A DNA stretch of 64,000 bases from Sphingobacteriia bacterium. Lineage in GTDB: Bacteria; Bacteroidota; Bacteroidia; Chitinophagales; Chitinophagaceae. The position numbers were made by a program, and so were the translations under genes. This document shows positions 1-8,595 of this stretch, piece by piece. The DNA is taken from NCBI GenBank assembly GCA_015999745.1, contig JAECQP010000011.1, positions 1 through 64,000 of the forward strand. The letters are read 5' to 3'. The notes beneath the pieces were generated by a model. The model did no database searches, had not been told where the DNA came from, and saw only the letters and a program-made list of their open reading frames with translations. The stretch's first letter is position 1; each line of letters starts with the position of its first letter.

Positions 1-209
1 AGCAGCCACCCCCCCTTAAAGAGTCCATATTTTTTCAGGGCTTCCTCCCCGTATGGCGAACAGGTAGGAACAAAGCGGCATTTAGGACCCATTACAGGGG
101 AAATAATGTACTGGTATACCTTAATGAAGGGGATCAGCACATAACCTAGCAGCTTCGTTATGGAGAACGATGCCGAATGCCGTTGAGGTATATTGCAGTT
201 GGCGCACAT
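1..209 (-). CDS. yidD: YidD, membrane protein insertion efficiency factor (3' end cut by window edge)
   Basis: YidD is a small amphipathic protein at the inner face of the membrane that helps YidC/Sec insert membrane proteins. The translated minus strand reads through the family core, with the motifs [11 protein letters not shown] and [15 protein letters not shown], where the cysteine-containing CRF..PTCS block is diagnostic. About 69 codons are visible; the C-terminus lies outside the window. I chose the ATG at 209-207, which begins two bases after the rnpA stop codon, so it is probably translated with rnpA. The order rpmH-rnpA-yidD is the widespread bacterial arrangement. Identification is firm; the exact start is slightly less so. 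Confidence 0.9.
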   Translation of the reverse strand, partial: MCANCNIPQRHSASFSITKLLGYVLIPFIKVYQYIISPVMGPKCRFVPTCSPYGEEALKKYGLFKGGWL

Positions 210-211
210 GG

Positions 212-613
212 TTATGCTTTGTTGAGTTTTTCAATGAATTTCTCCAATGCCTTGCCCATCGACTGATTCAGCAGCGCGAATTCGGGCAGTTCCTTTCCGA
301 TGTACAGAAAAAACACCGATACATGTTGTTGTTCCTTTACGGCGGCCAGCAGGGTCTGCTTCTGCGTCCGGTAGGCTTCGCGCAGCAGCCGCTTGATCCG
401 GTTGCGCTGAACTGCTTTCCGGAAATTTTTTGAACTCACGCCCACCCCGGCATTCACCGGTGTTTCCCGGGGCTCATCTGCCGCTACGGGATCCAGGGTA
501 TAAAACACTTTGACCGGAAATACAGAGAAGGATTGACCGCTGGTAAACAGGGATTCCAGGGCCTTACGGCTCTTGAGTTTCTCGGGGCTGGAATAACTGT
601 TGGTTTTGTTCAT
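212..613 (-). CDS. rnpA: Ribonuclease P protein component
   Basis: This is the protein subunit that works with RNase P RNA to remove tRNA 5' leaders. The 133-residue product carries the family signature [13 protein letters not shown], in the usual basic central helix, and a short basic N-terminus. I start it at the ATG at 613. A TTG nine bases upstream (622-620) is in frame, but it is the last part of a perfect TAGTTTTG promoter box, so it is unlikely to be the start. The gene lies between rpmH and yidD, and a rho-independent terminator sits just upstream of it. Confidence 0.95.
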   Translation of the reverse strand: MNKTNSYSSPEKLKSRKALESLFTSGQSFSVFPVKVFYTLDPVAADEPRETPVNAGVGVSSKNFRKAVQRNRIKRLLREAYRTQKQTLLAAVKEQQHVSVFFLYIGKELPEFALLNQSMGKALEKFIEKLNKA

Positions 614-619
614 ATACTG

Positions 620-627
620 CAAAACTA
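620..627 (-). promoter_or_regulatory. Candidate -7 box (TAGTTTTG) for rnpA
   Basis: A perfect match to the Bacteroidota -7 consensus TAnnTTTG sits six bases before the rnpA ATG, directly after the T-tract of the upstream terminator. If used, transcription would begin at or next to the start codon. No TTG/TTTG element is seen at a good -33 distance, so the support is motif and position only. Confidence 0.45.
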
Positions 628-653
628 AAAAAGCCCCGTCACAAAGACGGAGC
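627..653 (-). terminator. Rho-independent terminator between rpmH and rnpA
   Basis: On the minus strand an eight-pair stem, GCTCCGTC/GACGGGGC with loop TTTGT, is followed directly by TTTTTT. It lies downstream of rpmH and ends about 13 bases before the rnpA ATG. It would end most rpmH transcripts or act as an attenuator for the downstream genes. Confidence 0.75.
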
Positions 654-668
654 TTATATTTTTCGTTC

Positions 669-690
669 AGCCCGGGCCTGTGGCCGGGCT
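669..690. other. GC-rich hairpin after rpmH, no T-tract
   Basis: AGCCCGG...CCGGGCT forms a seven-pair stem, extended by two more pairs past a single bulged G. It starts six bases after the rpmH stop. It lacks a T-run on either strand, so it is not itself an intrinsic terminator; it may protect the rpmH mRNA 3' end. Confidence 0.4.
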
Positions 691-695
691 ACGGT

Positions 696-851
696 TTATT
701 TTAATCCTTTTTCGCTGGAAACAGTCAGTTTCTTACGACCTTTCGCTCTGCGGCTTGCCAATACTTTACGGCCATTAGCAGATTCCATACGTTTACGGAA
801 ACCGTGTACGGTTTTACGACGACGCTTGTGTGGTTGGAATGTACGTTTCAT
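696..851 (-). CDS. rpmH: 50S ribosomal protein L34
   Basis: L34 is a small basic protein of the large ribosomal subunit. The 51-residue product begins [18 protein letters not shown] and has the conserved run [20 protein letters not shown], matching the family almost throughout. It ends in a short lysine-rich tail. The ATG at 851 is the only sensible start. It heads the rpmH-rnpA-yidD group and has its own promoter at 932-939, giving a leader of roughly 75-80 bases. Confidence 0.97.
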   Translation of the reverse strand: MKRTFQPHKRRRKTVHGFRKRMESANGRKVLASRRAKGRKKLTVSSEKGLK

Positions 852-931
852 TGATAACTTGTTTTACTAACCCTAAAATTTGGTTTCATTTCATTGCTTC
901 AGTCACCATACTGCCGCTTGTGAAAGGACGG

Positions 932-939
932 CAAAATTA
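932..939 (-). promoter_or_regulatory. Promoter of rpmH (TAATTTTG)
   Basis: A perfect -7 box TAATTTTG is preceded at a 20-base spacer by a TTG that fits the -33 element. This is the best two-part Bacteroidota promoter match in the window. It lies between the murI stop and rpmH. Confidence 0.65.
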
Positions 940-950
940 GGTAATAATTT

Positions 951-1784
951 CTAATGACCCAACAGAATATGGGCCGATTTAAGCGGTTTACCGAAGAAAA
1001 TTGCCCCGTTTTGATCAAAATCGGCTGTTGAATCGGTTGTACAGAACCGGATCTGCCCGTTGGTGGAACATTTTTCCGCTATTTCAGGGTGCCGTTGCAG
1101 GTAATCGGCCAGGCTGGATGCCACGATTTTTCCCTGCGGCACCACCTGTATATGTGCCGGTACAGCAGCGCTGATCCTGGGGATCAGCAAAGGATAATGG
1201 GTACAGGCCAGTAAAAGGGTATCGATCCGGCTGTCTTTTGCCAGCAGGTGGTCAATGTGCTTTTTCACAAAATAATCGGCGCCCGGGCCGTCGTATTCGC
1301 CATTCTCCACAATCGGCACCCACATCGGGCAGGCTTCCTGGTACACTTTGGCCTCCGGAAAAAAATGGTGGATCTCCAACAGGTAGCTCTCGCTCTGCAC
1401 CGTACCGGTAGTAGCCAGTACCCCAATATGATTGGTGGCAGAATAGTTCCCGATTACTTCGGCGGTTGGCCGTATCACCCCCAGCACCCGTTTATGCGGC
1501 GCATACACCGGCAGGTTCTTTTGCTGAATATTGCGCAGCGCCTTGGCCGATGCCGTATTACAGGCCAATACCACCAGTTCGCATCCCTGTTCAAAAAACC
1601 ATTGCACCGCTTCCCAGGTATACTGGTAAACGGTTTCAAAAGAACGGGGACCATAAGGCGCCCGGGCATTATCGCCCAGGTAGATATAATCATATTGGGG
1701 CAGTGCCGCCACCAGTTCTTTTAAGATGGTCAGGCCGCCATACCCGCTGTCGAATACACCAATCGGTGCCTGTTTTGCTGACAT
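951..1784 (-). CDS. murI: Glutamate racemase
   Basis: MurI converts L- to D-glutamate for peptidoglycan in the cytoplasm. The 277-residue protein has the N-terminal motif IGVFDSGYGGLT and both catalytic cysteines in their family motifs: Cys75 in ACNTASA and Cys194 in ACTHYPLL. Length is normal. It starts at the ATG at 1784, four bases after a near-consensus -7 box (TATCTTTA, 1789-1796), and follows a terminator that separates it from the Skp/BamA genes. It therefore probably has its own promoter. Confidence 0.96.
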   Translation of the reverse strand: MSAKQAPIGVFDSGYGGLTILKELVAALPQYDYIYLGDNARAPYGPRSFETVYQYTWEAVQWFFEQGCELVVLACNTASAKALRNIQQKNLPVYAPHKRVLGVIRPTAEVIGNYSATNHIGVLATTGTVQSESYLLEIHHFFPEAKVYQEACPMWVPIVENGEYDGPGADYFVKKHIDHLLAKDSRIDTLLLACTHYPLLIPRISAAVPAHIQVVPQGKIVASSLADYLQRHPEIAEKCSTNGQIRFCTTDSTADFDQNGAIFFGKPLKSAHILLGH

Positions 1785-1788
1785 AGAT

Positions 1789-1796
1789 TAAAGATA
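1789..1796 (-). promoter_or_regulatory. Candidate -7 box (TATCTTTA) for murI
   Basis: One mismatch from TAnnTTTG, four bases before the murI ATG and just after the upstream terminator's T-tract. This spacing predicts a leaderless or near-leaderless transcript. Confidence 0.35.
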
Positions 1797-1801
1797 CACC
1801 C

Positions 1802-1830
1802 AAAAAAAGACCCGCCTTTACAGACAGGTC
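1802..1830 (-). terminator. Terminator after the Skp-like gene
   Basis: On the minus strand an imperfect stem GACCTGTCT...GGCGGGTC is followed by seven T residues. It lies between the second Skp-like gene and murI. The plus strand has a shorter T-run as well, so it may work both ways. Confidence 0.6.
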
Positions 1831-1855
1831 CTTTTTGTAATATGCTGAGATGAAT

Positions 1856-2467
1856 TTATCCTTTAGGTTTTGCTGCTGGTTTTGCAGGAGCTGCACCTCC
1901 GATTGTACCACCGGCTGCTTTCCATGCATCTTCGTATTCTTTTGGTAACGGCAATTTCAGTTTCATGGCAACACGAATGGTTACGTTATCCAATAATGGT
2001 GGCTGCAAATAAGGAGAAATACTTTCAGCTTTTAAAAGCAAAGTATACTTCTGCTCTGCCGCAACAGCTTGTACAGCTTCATAGATTTTTTGTTTGTATG
2101 GTTGCAATAACTGCTCATACTTCGCTTCTTCCATCTGCTGCTGGTACTGCTGCCAGTTCACCAGTTTATACCGCAGTTGCATGATTTCCCTGGTAGCCAT
2201 TTCCCTTGCTTTTGCAGGCATGGTAGCAGAATCTTTTTTAAAGATGCTGTCTCTGCGCTGGAAATCCGCAACAGTATACTTGTATTCTTCCTGTAAGGAA
2301 TCCAGCCGATAGCTGTTGATCAGGGTATCGATTTTATTAATACCCGGGAATAATACCAAAGCAGACTGCTCATCAAAGTACCCGATCTTTGGTGCCTGTG
2401 CCTTTGCACTATTGCTAAACAGAAAACCCGCCGCAAAAACCGCACACACTAAAAGGAATTTTTTCAT
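1856..2467 (-). CDS. OmpH/Skp-family periplasmic chaperone (second copy)
   Basis: Skp-like chaperones hold unfolded outer-membrane proteins in the periplasm before BamA inserts them. The 203-residue product has a clear signal peptide (MKKFLLVCAVFAAGFLFSNS, ending near AKA), then APKIGYFDEQSALVLFPG, the start of the Skp fold, and a long charged helical middle typical of the coiled-coil tentacles. The C-terminus is Pro/Ala/Lys-rich. It lies 32 bases downstream of a second Skp-like gene and two genes downstream of bamA. The two copies differ considerably, so they may have different clients; that is inference. Confidence 0.88.
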   Translation of the reverse strand: MKKFLLVCAVFAAGFLFSNSAKAQAPKIGYFDEQSALVLFPGINKIDTLINSYRLDSLQEEYKYTVADFQRRDSIFKKDSATMPAKAREMATREIMQLRYKLVNWQQYQQQMEEAKYEQLLQPYKQKIYEAVQAVAAEQKYTLLLKAESISPYLQPPLLDNVTIRVAMKLKLPLPKEYEDAWKAAGGTIGGAAPAKPAAKPKG

Positions 2468-2499
2468 TGTAATGAAATTTATTGTTTGTTGTTGATTGA

Positions 2500-3018
2500 C
2501 TAAAATTTAATACCCATTTCTCTCAGCACCTCATCGCTTTTATCCAGCTTAGGGTCGGCAAATATAACGGTAATTCCTTCACTTTTATCGAGCACAAAAT
2601 CATAAAAACGGGCAATGGCAATTTTTTGGATGGCATTGTACACCTTATCCTGGATGGGCTTTACCAGCTTCTGGCGCTCTTTAAACAAATCACCCTCATA
2701 ACCAAAGCGTTTCTTCTGCAGTTCCCGGGCTTCCTTTTCTTTAACAAAAAGTTCATCTTCTCTTTTCTTCTTCAACTCCTCGGTAAGCATAATCTGCTCA
2801 GCCTCGTAGTTTTTATACATTTTGTCCAGTATCACCTGCTTTTCATCGATCTCTTTCTGCCACTGCTCCCCCAACTGCTGAAGTTTGGCTTCCGCCGCTT
2901 TGTATTCAGGGACCTTGCTCAGGATATACCTGGTATCGATGATGGCATAACGCTGCTGGGCATTTACGCCAACAGACAGGCAAACAAGGGTAAACAACAG
3001 TAGAAATACTTTCTGCAT
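2500..3018 (-). CDS. OmpH/Skp-family periplasmic chaperone (first copy)
   Basis: This 172-residue protein has a signal peptide (MQKVFLLLFTLVCLSVGVNA) followed by QQRYAIIDTRYILSKVPEY, the typical start of Bacteroidota OmpH proteins, a strongly charged coiled-coil region (roughly residues 40-120) and a C-terminal FADPKLDKSDEVLREMG block. It is more canonical than its downstream neighbour. It sits 15 bases after bamA on the same strand, so the chaperone and the insertase it feeds are probably made together. Confidence 0.93.
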   Translation of the reverse strand: MQKVFLLLFTLVCLSVGVNAQQRYAIIDTRYILSKVPEYKAAEAKLQQLGEQWQKEIDEKQVILDKMYKNYEAEQIMLTEELKKKREDELFVKEKEARELQKKRFGYEGDLFKERQKLVKPIQDKVYNAIQKIAIARFYDFVLDKSEGITVIFADPKLDKSDEVLREMGIKF

Positions 3019-3033
3019 ATAACCGGTTTTAAA

Positions 3034-5775
3034 TTATTCAGGCTCGAATCCTAACATAAAGGTAAAGCGGGCCGCATCCTTCATGGAGTTGGTTCCTGTA
3101 AACCTATCCAATCCTATGCCATAATCAAATCCAAGCAGACCAAACATCGGCAGATAAAAACGCATGCCTAAACCCACGGACCTCCGCAACTGGAATGGAT
3201 TGTAATCCTTAAAGCTATACCATCCGTTGGCGGCTTCAAAGAATCCGAGCGCAAAAATAGTGCTGCTTGGGTTGAGGCTGAGCGGGTAGCGCATCTCCAT
3301 GGTGTACTTATTGAATATGGTAAAGTACTGGCTGGCTCGCTGCTGATCGGGGTTCACCCTTGGGTCAGAGGTTTCATATACAGGGTATCCTCTGTGCGCT
3401 ACAATATCGAAACCGAGCAGGGCAAACTGGTTGGTTAATCCCGCATCACCCACCTGGAAACGTTCAAACGGCGATACTTTCAGCGCAGTATTGAACCTGC
3501 CCACAAAACCGTATTTGGCCGCAAAACGCAGTACAAACTGCTTATTCCTGTCTTCGCCATGCGGTTTGCCCAAAGGCACAAACCACTCACCATTGAAACG
3601 CCATTTATGGTACTCAATCCATTTATACGGATTGTCTGCAGGGTTGATATTGCTATTGATTAAAGAATAGGGCGGGGTAATCTGCAGGCTGGCCATAAAG
3701 TTAGAACCGGTTCTGGGGAACATCGGCTGGTCGATGGAGGAACGCTGCAGGGCGATTCTTAAGTTCAGGTTATTTACTAGGCCATTGTCAAATCCGGGCA
3801 GGTTGGTCGGATCAATTGCATAATTGCTCAGCTTGTAACGGGTATAGTTGACGCCCATCGACAGGGAGAAATAGTCATCCGGCCACTTCAATTGCTTGGC
3901 AATGCTGGCGGTAACACCTGTGGTGGAAATATAGCGGCTGTTGGCTACGGAAGGATCATAATATCCTGTAACCGGGTCATAGGTTTGACCGTATTTGGTA
4001 TTGAATATACTAACTGTCAGTGCATTTCTTTTCTTACCACCCAACCATGGTTCGGTGAAAGAGAAGTTATAGGAACGGAATGCTTTACCGTTACTCTGAA
4101 CACGCAGACTCAGCTTCTGGCCGTCTCCCATTGGCAACGGATCCCAGGCAGCTTTGCGGAACAGGTTCTTGGCGGAGAAGTTATTGAATGAAACCCCCAA
4201 TGTACCGGTTAAACCAATCAGGCCGCCCCATCCGGCACTCAGCTCCAACTGGTCGCTGGATTTTTCTTCCACATTATAATTAATATCCACCGTACCATCT
4301 TCCTGGTTGGGTACCGGGTTCGGCGTAATTTTTTCCTGGTTAAAATAGTTTAGCTGCGCCAGTTCACGGATAGAACGGATCAGCAACTGCCGGCTGAATT
4401 TTTCACCGGGGATGGTTCTGATCTCCCTGCGGATGACATATTCCTTGGTACGGTCGTTTCCGGTAATCCGCACATTCTTGATGGTAGCCTGCGGGCCTTC
4501 GATCAACCTGATTTCAAAATCGATGGTATCGTTGTATACGGCAGTTTCAATGGGCACTGCGTTGAAGAACAGGTAACCGTCGTCCTGGTACAGGCCGCTG
4601 ATATCTCCTCCATCGGGTGAAGAGGATTTTCCCAGTTTTTTATTCAGCACTTCCTGGTTGTAGATGTCTCCTTTTCTGATCGCCAGGATGGTGGTTAAAA
4701 CAGAATCGGAATACTTGGTATTACCCCTCCAGGTGATGTTGCCGAAATAATATTTGCGGCCCTCATTCATTTTGATATCAATGTTGAGAAGACCACTCCC
4801 AACACTGTAGATGGTATCTTTTTCAATCACCGCATCTCTGAAACCGAGGGTATTGTAGTAATCCAGCAGGCTCTCTTTATCTTCCAGGTATTTCTTTTCA
4901 TCGAATTTGGCGGAGGAAAGCTTGATCCGTACATAAGGATTCAGTACCCGCCTGGTTTTACTGAAAGTAAGGAATCCTTTTTCGCTCAGGTATTCCTCAA
5001 ATGTATAATTATCCGGTGTTACAATTCTTCCGCTGTCCTGAAGGGGGTACAGGGTCAGTCTTGATTTTTCCTTGGACCCTTTCAGTTGTTTTTTCAGTTT
5101 GGCAGCATCCAGTGAATTATCGCCAAAATTGATATTGTTGATCTTTATCTTGGCGCCTTTATCGATGATGAAATCCAGCGCCAGTGTGTTATTCATGGAA
5201 GAATCCTTGCGTTCCACCACTTTAATGCTTGTTTCGCGGTAGCCTTTTTCTGCAAAGAATTTTTTGATGACTTCAGAAGCGGTAATCTTCATGTTCTCTG
5301 TTACCACCCTGTTGGGTACCAGTCCTGTTTTACCGCGCAGATCATCCTGCTGTCCTTTGGGAATTCCCTTAAAATAAAAATTGGATAGGCGGGGCCTTTC
5401 GGTAACTGCAATTTCAATGTCTATTTCCTTTCCTGCAACACGGGTAACAAAGATCTCCACGTTGCTGAAGAAATTCTGTCCCCATAATTTGTTGATCGCC
5501 TTGGCAAACTGATCGCCGCCTGGGATGGCAATTTCATCTCCCACACTGATATTCGCAAAGGAAATCAGGAGGTTTTCGTCGAAAAAGCGGTTACCGGTTA
5601 CTTTAATGGCTGCTACCTTGTATTTTTTGGGGGTCTTCTGATTGAATAAATTGATCAGATCCACCTCAATAGAGGTAATAGTCGTATCGGAGCCGGATGT
5701 CTGTTGTGCAAAAGCTGATTGAGAAAACAATAAAACAACTAAAGCGAACAATGATAATTTAAACACTTTCTGCAT
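3034..5775 (-). CDS. bamA: Outer membrane protein assembly factor BamA
   Basis: BamA is the outer-membrane insertase that folds beta-barrel proteins. The 913-residue product has a signal peptide (about residues 1-24, ending AFAQ), a long periplasmic region with repeated POTRA-type units (about 50-500, e.g. KVAAIKVTGNRFFDENLL and NVRITGNDRTKEYVIRREI) and a C-terminal Omp85 barrel with GWGGLIGLTGTLGVSFNNFS at its start and ending in FTMLGFEPE. It is longer than the about 800 residues of proteobacterial BamA, as is common in Bacteroidota. It starts the bamA-skp-skp group. Confidence 0.96.
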   Translation of the reverse strand: MQKVFKLSLFALVVLLFSQSAFAQQTSGSDTTITSIEVDLINLFNQKTPKKYKVAAIKVTGNRFFDENLLISFANISVGDEIAIPGGDQFAKAINKLWGQNFFSNVEIFVTRVAGKEIDIEIAVTERPRLSNFYFKGIPKGQQDDLRGKTGLVPNRVVTENMKITASEVIKKFFAEKGYRETSIKVVERKDSSMNNTLALDFIIDKGAKIKINNINFGDNSLDAAKLKKQLKGSKEKSRLTLYPLQDSGRIVTPDNYTFEEYLSEKGFLTFSKTRRVLNPYVRIKLSSAKFDEKKYLEDKESLLDYYNTLGFRDAVIEKDTIYSVGSGLLNIDIKMNEGRKYYFGNITWRGNTKYSDSVLTTILAIRKGDIYNQEVLNKKLGKSSSPDGGDISGLYQDDGYLFFNAVPIETAVYNDTIDFEIRLIEGPQATIKNVRITGNDRTKEYVIRREIRTIPGEKFSRQLLIRSIRELAQLNYFNQEKITPNPVPNQEDGTVDINYNVEEKSSDQLELSAGWGGLIGLTGTLGVSFNNFSAKNLFRKAAWDPLPMGDGQKLSLRVQSNGKAFRSYNFSFTEPWLGGKKRNALTVSIFNTKYGQTYDPVTGYYDPSVANSRYISTTGVTASIAKQLKWPDDYFSLSMGVNYTRYKLSNYAIDPTNLPGFDNGLVNNLNLRIALQRSSIDQPMFPRTGSNFMASLQITPPYSLINSNINPADNPYKWIEYHKWRFNGEWFVPLGKPHGEDRNKQFVLRFAAKYGFVGRFNTALKVSPFERFQVGDAGLTNQFALLGFDIVAHRGYPVYETSDPRVNPDQQRASQYFTIFNKYTMEMRYPLSLNPSSTIFALGFFEAANGWYSFKDYNPFQLRRSVGLGMRFYLPMFGLLGFDYGIGLDRFTGTNSMKDAARFTFMLGFEPE

Positions 5776-5918
5776 CCCGTTTCTGTTTGTTCTGTTGCCG
5801 GTTGATTAGCTCCGTGCACGCAGCAATTAATTTGGTTTATTTAGGCTGGGCAAATTAACCCGAATAATGAAAACTGTTTGTTAAATCGCCAGCCAGTAAT
5901 GGTTTTGTGTTAAAAAGC

Positions 5919-6689
5919 CTATGCTAATTCCGTTTCCTCCTGTATTTGTTGCCCGGTTTTGCCGAACCTGCGCTCCCTGCATTGAAAATCAATAATGGCT
6001 TCGTACAGGTTCTCCTTTCTGAAATCGGGCCAGCGTGTATTGGTAAAATACAATTCCGCATAGGCAAGCTGGTACAGTAAAAAATTACTGATCCGGTACT
6101 CTCCACTGGTTCTGATCATCAGCTCCGGATCAGGAAATTCACTGGTTGAAAGGTAGTTCTGCAAAGTATCGGCATTGATCCCTTCGGGATCTACTTTGCC
6201 GGATTTTACATCCCTGGCAATATTTTTTACGGCATTCACCAGTTCCCACCTGCTGCTGTAACTCAATGCCATTATAAGATTCAGCCCTGTGTTCTTCTCC
6301 GTCATCTGCAATGCTTCCTGCAGTTCCTTATAAGCATTTTCGGGCAGCATTCTAATGTCGCCGATTACATGGAGCCGGATATTATTCTTGTTCAGGATGG
6401 GTACTTCCTTATGAATGGTGTCTACCAACAGCGCCATCAGGCCTTCTACTTCCTGTTGCGGGCGATCCCAGTTTTCTGTACTGAATGCATAAAGCGTCAG
6501 GTATTGAATACCCAGTTCCGCAGCCCCTTCTACAATATCGCGGACACTTTCCACACCGTGGAAATGGCCATATAAACGATCCTGCCCCTTTTCCTCGGCC
6601 CAACGCCCGTTTCCATCCATAATGATGGCAATATGGCTGGGCAGACGGTCCTTATTTATTTTAGCTAAAAGGGTTTCCTTATTAAGCAT
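5919..6689 (-). CDS. uppS: Isoprenyl transferase (undecaprenyl diphosphate synthase)
   Basis: UppS condenses isopentenyl diphosphate units in cis to make the C55 lipid carrier for peptidoglycan and other glycans. The 256-residue protein has the catalytic motif IAIIMDGNGRWA (Asp25), the LTLYAFSTENW block and the C-terminal RTSGEYRISNFLLYQLAYAE motif, so it is complete. A promoter box lies at 6707-6714. It lies upstream of bamA on the same strand, separated by about 140 bases, so bamA may also have its own promoter. Confidence 0.96.
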   Translation of the reverse strand: MLNKETLLAKINKDRLPSHIAIIMDGNGRWAEEKGQDRLYGHFHGVESVRDIVEGAAELGIQYLTLYAFSTENWDRPQQEVEGLMALLVDTIHKEVPILNKNNIRLHVIGDIRMLPENAYKELQEALQMTEKNTGLNLIMALSYSSRWELVNAVKNIARDVKSGKVDPEGINADTLQNYLSTSEFPDPELMIRTSGEYRISNFLLYQLAYAELYFTNTRWPDFRKENLYEAIIDFQCRERRFGKTGQQIQEETELA

Positions 6690-6706
6690 GCACTCAATTT
6701 AGGGTG

Positions 6707-6714
6707 CAAAATTA
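6707..6714 (-). promoter_or_regulatory. Candidate promoter (-7 box TAATTTTG) of uppS
   Basis: A perfect TAnnTTTG match 17 bases before the uppS ATG, in the intergenic gap. No convincing -33 element. Confidence 0.55.
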
Positions 6715-6765
6715 ACAAAATCAACGGTTCCTGAGGATTTAAATACAATTAATAGCCGGGTTTAC

Positions 6766-7611
6766 TTAATTGGTGGGGCAACGGTAGGTCTGCAGATTGA
6801 AAGACAGGCCCACTTTCAGTGTGGCAAAGGCATCGGCTTTCAGGCTGTTCCCGCGCTGGCGGCCCTTTACACCAATGGAGGTTCCGGTTTCGTAGCTCCT
6901 GTCCTGCAGCAAAAAAGCCGGCGAAGCCGAACCATCCGGCAGGGGGGCAAAAGCATCCGGGGCATACTGGCCGCTTACATCGTCGAGGTAATCGGTATTG
7001 GTTACCCGGTAAACCAGTTCTGCAAAGAAATTCATTCTCGGATTCAGGGCATATTTGATTCCCAGGGTAAACGGGATGGCAATGGCAGTATTGCCGTAAG
7101 GATTGAGGTTTGGATAGAGCGCGCTTCCCTGCCCCTCCGTTCCCAGCGGACGCAGCAGGTATTTTTGTCCATTCAGGTATGCATAGGGATCGTAGGAAAA
7201 AACACCAACCCCCAGGCCAATATAGGGGGTGAAATTATAGCCCTCAAAACCGGGCTGAAACCGGAAGAAATTAAAATCTCCCGAAACACTGAATTCATAA
7301 ACATTGCTGTTAAAACTCAGGTTCCTCCTGCGTTGTACGGAATTATCGCTGTACCGGTCGGAATAACCCAACAAAGCATATTCGCCTGAAACGCGTACCC
7401 CCACATAATTGGTCAGTTGTTTCCTGTAAAAAATGCCAAAAGCCAGTTTGGGACTGTTGAGCTGTGCATCGGGGTTCAGGTCCCCAAAATAATGGCCAAG
7501 ACCAATTCCCACACCAAACTCACCGGTATGTACAAAGCTTTCCATCAACTGGGCTTTCGTTACAGACCATGAGCAAATCATCAAAAATATAAATCCTGCT
7601 CGCTTCAACAT
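6766..7611 (-). CDS. DUF6089-family outer membrane beta-barrel protein
   Basis: The 281-residue product has a signal peptide (MLKRAGFIFLMICSWSVTKA) and then alternating, aromatic-ended strands such as FGVGIGLGHYFGD, YVGVRVSGEYALLGYSD and FTPYIGLGVGVFSYDPYAY, the pattern of a small outer-membrane barrel. It resembles the DUF6089 proteins found between nadK and uppS in this phylum. Its place among bamA, uppS and nadK suggests an envelope role, but the function is unknown. The C-terminus holds a single cysteine near the end, and NLQTYRCP is a conserved-looking finish. Confidence 0.85.
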   Translation of the reverse strand: MLKRAGFIFLMICSWSVTKAQLMESFVHTGEFGVGIGLGHYFGDLNPDAQLNSPKLAFGIFYRKQLTNYVGVRVSGEYALLGYSDRYSDNSVQRRRNLSFNSNVYEFSVSGDFNFFRFQPGFEGYNFTPYIGLGVGVFSYDPYAYLNGQKYLLRPLGTEGQGSALYPNLNPYGNTAIAIPFTLGIKYALNPRMNFFAELVYRVTNTDYLDDVSGQYAPDAFAPLPDGSASPAFLLQDRSYETGTSIGVKGRQRGNSLKADAFATLKVGLSFNLQTYRCPTN

Positions 7612-7669
7612 AGTATAAGATACTGGGTAACTATTTGTAAAATAGCATCAAAATTCATTACAAGAAAAG

Positions 7670-8548
7670 TTAATTTCTCTTATCAAGACCCCAAGTTAGC
7701 TTGGAACGCAGCGTGGAGAGAAAAGTATTCTCATTCAAACGGATCAGGTTAACACCAAAGTTTTCCTTACGAATAGCCAACTGAATCGTTTTGGGTACAA
7801 TTTCTCTTCTTGCATCCATTGCGCAAATAAACTGATCGGCCCTTCCTTCCACCTCAAATGAAATCACGTTGTTATCCGGTACCACAATGGAACGGACATT
7901 CAGGTTATGCGGTGCCACTGGCGTAATCACCAGGCTGGATGAATCCGGGAACAGGATGGGACCATTGCAACTCAGGTTATATCCCGTTGATCCGGTGGGG
8001 GTGGCCACAATCAAACCATCGGCCCAATAAGTATTCAGGAACTCCCCGTTCATATAAGTATGAATCTTGATCATCGGCGAAATATCCCTTTTATAAATAG
8101 CAAACTCATTGAGTGCAAAAGGTGCATCTGCAAACAAGGGCATATTGGCATCCAGGTGAATCAGGGTCCGCTTATCAATTATGAACGTGTGATTTACCAG
8201 CGACTCAACTGCAAGCGACAATTCTTCGCGGCTGATGCTGGCCAGGAACCCGAGGCGGCCAAAATTGATCCCCAGCAACGGAATATTTTTTTCCTTTACG
8301 AGGGTTACCGCATCCAGCATGGTTCCGTCTCCGCCCAGGCTGATCAGGCAGTTAATGGTTTCGTCGAGATCATCTGAACCACCAAATGAAATCAGTTTTT
8401 TGGTAAGGTGCTGTGGAATATGAAACTGTTCCATCAGGGTATTGTACAGCAATATATCCGTGTCGTACCTTCCCAGTTCTTCCAGTAAGATCAATAAAGG
8501 ATTCTCCTGCTCTATATCCAAACCACGACTGTAGATGGCTACCTTCAT
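7670..8548 (-). CDS. nadK: NAD kinase
   Basis: NadK phosphorylates NAD to NADP in the cytoplasm. The 292-residue protein has the signature SLGGDGTMLDA (GGDGT at about residues 72-76), the following GINFGRLGFLA block, NEFAIYKRD, and the substrate loop ADGLIVATPTGSTGYNLS, all in family order. Length is normal. A perfect -7 box at 8564-8571 precedes the ATG at 8548, so it probably starts a transcript that runs on towards the DUF6089 gene. Confidence 0.96.
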   Translation of the reverse strand: MKVAIYSRGLDIEQENPLLILLEELGRYDTDILLYNTLMEQFHIPQHLTKKLISFGGSDDLDETINCLISLGGDGTMLDAVTLVKEKNIPLLGINFGRLGFLASISREELSLAVESLVNHTFIIDKRTLIHLDANMPLFADAPFALNEFAIYKRDISPMIKIHTYMNGEFLNTYWADGLIVATPTGSTGYNLSCNGPILFPDSSSLVITPVAPHNLNVRSIVVPDNNVISFEVEGRADQFICAMDARREIVPKTIQLAIRKENFGVNLIRLNENTFLSTLRSKLTWGLDKRN

Positions 8549-8563
8549 AATCGATTATTTAAG

Positions 8564-8571
8564 CAAATATA
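8564..8571 (-). promoter_or_regulatory. Candidate promoter (-7 box TATATTTG) of nadK
   Basis: A perfect TAnnTTTG match 15 bases before the nadK ATG. Confidence 0.55.
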
Positions 8572-8595
8572 CGTTGAGCCTGCCCAAGGATGGCA

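Noticed and set aside
1248..1724. Long open frame opposite murI
   Set aside because: It is antisense to a fully conserved enzyme, with no family motif and no promoter; it reflects codon bias on the other strand.
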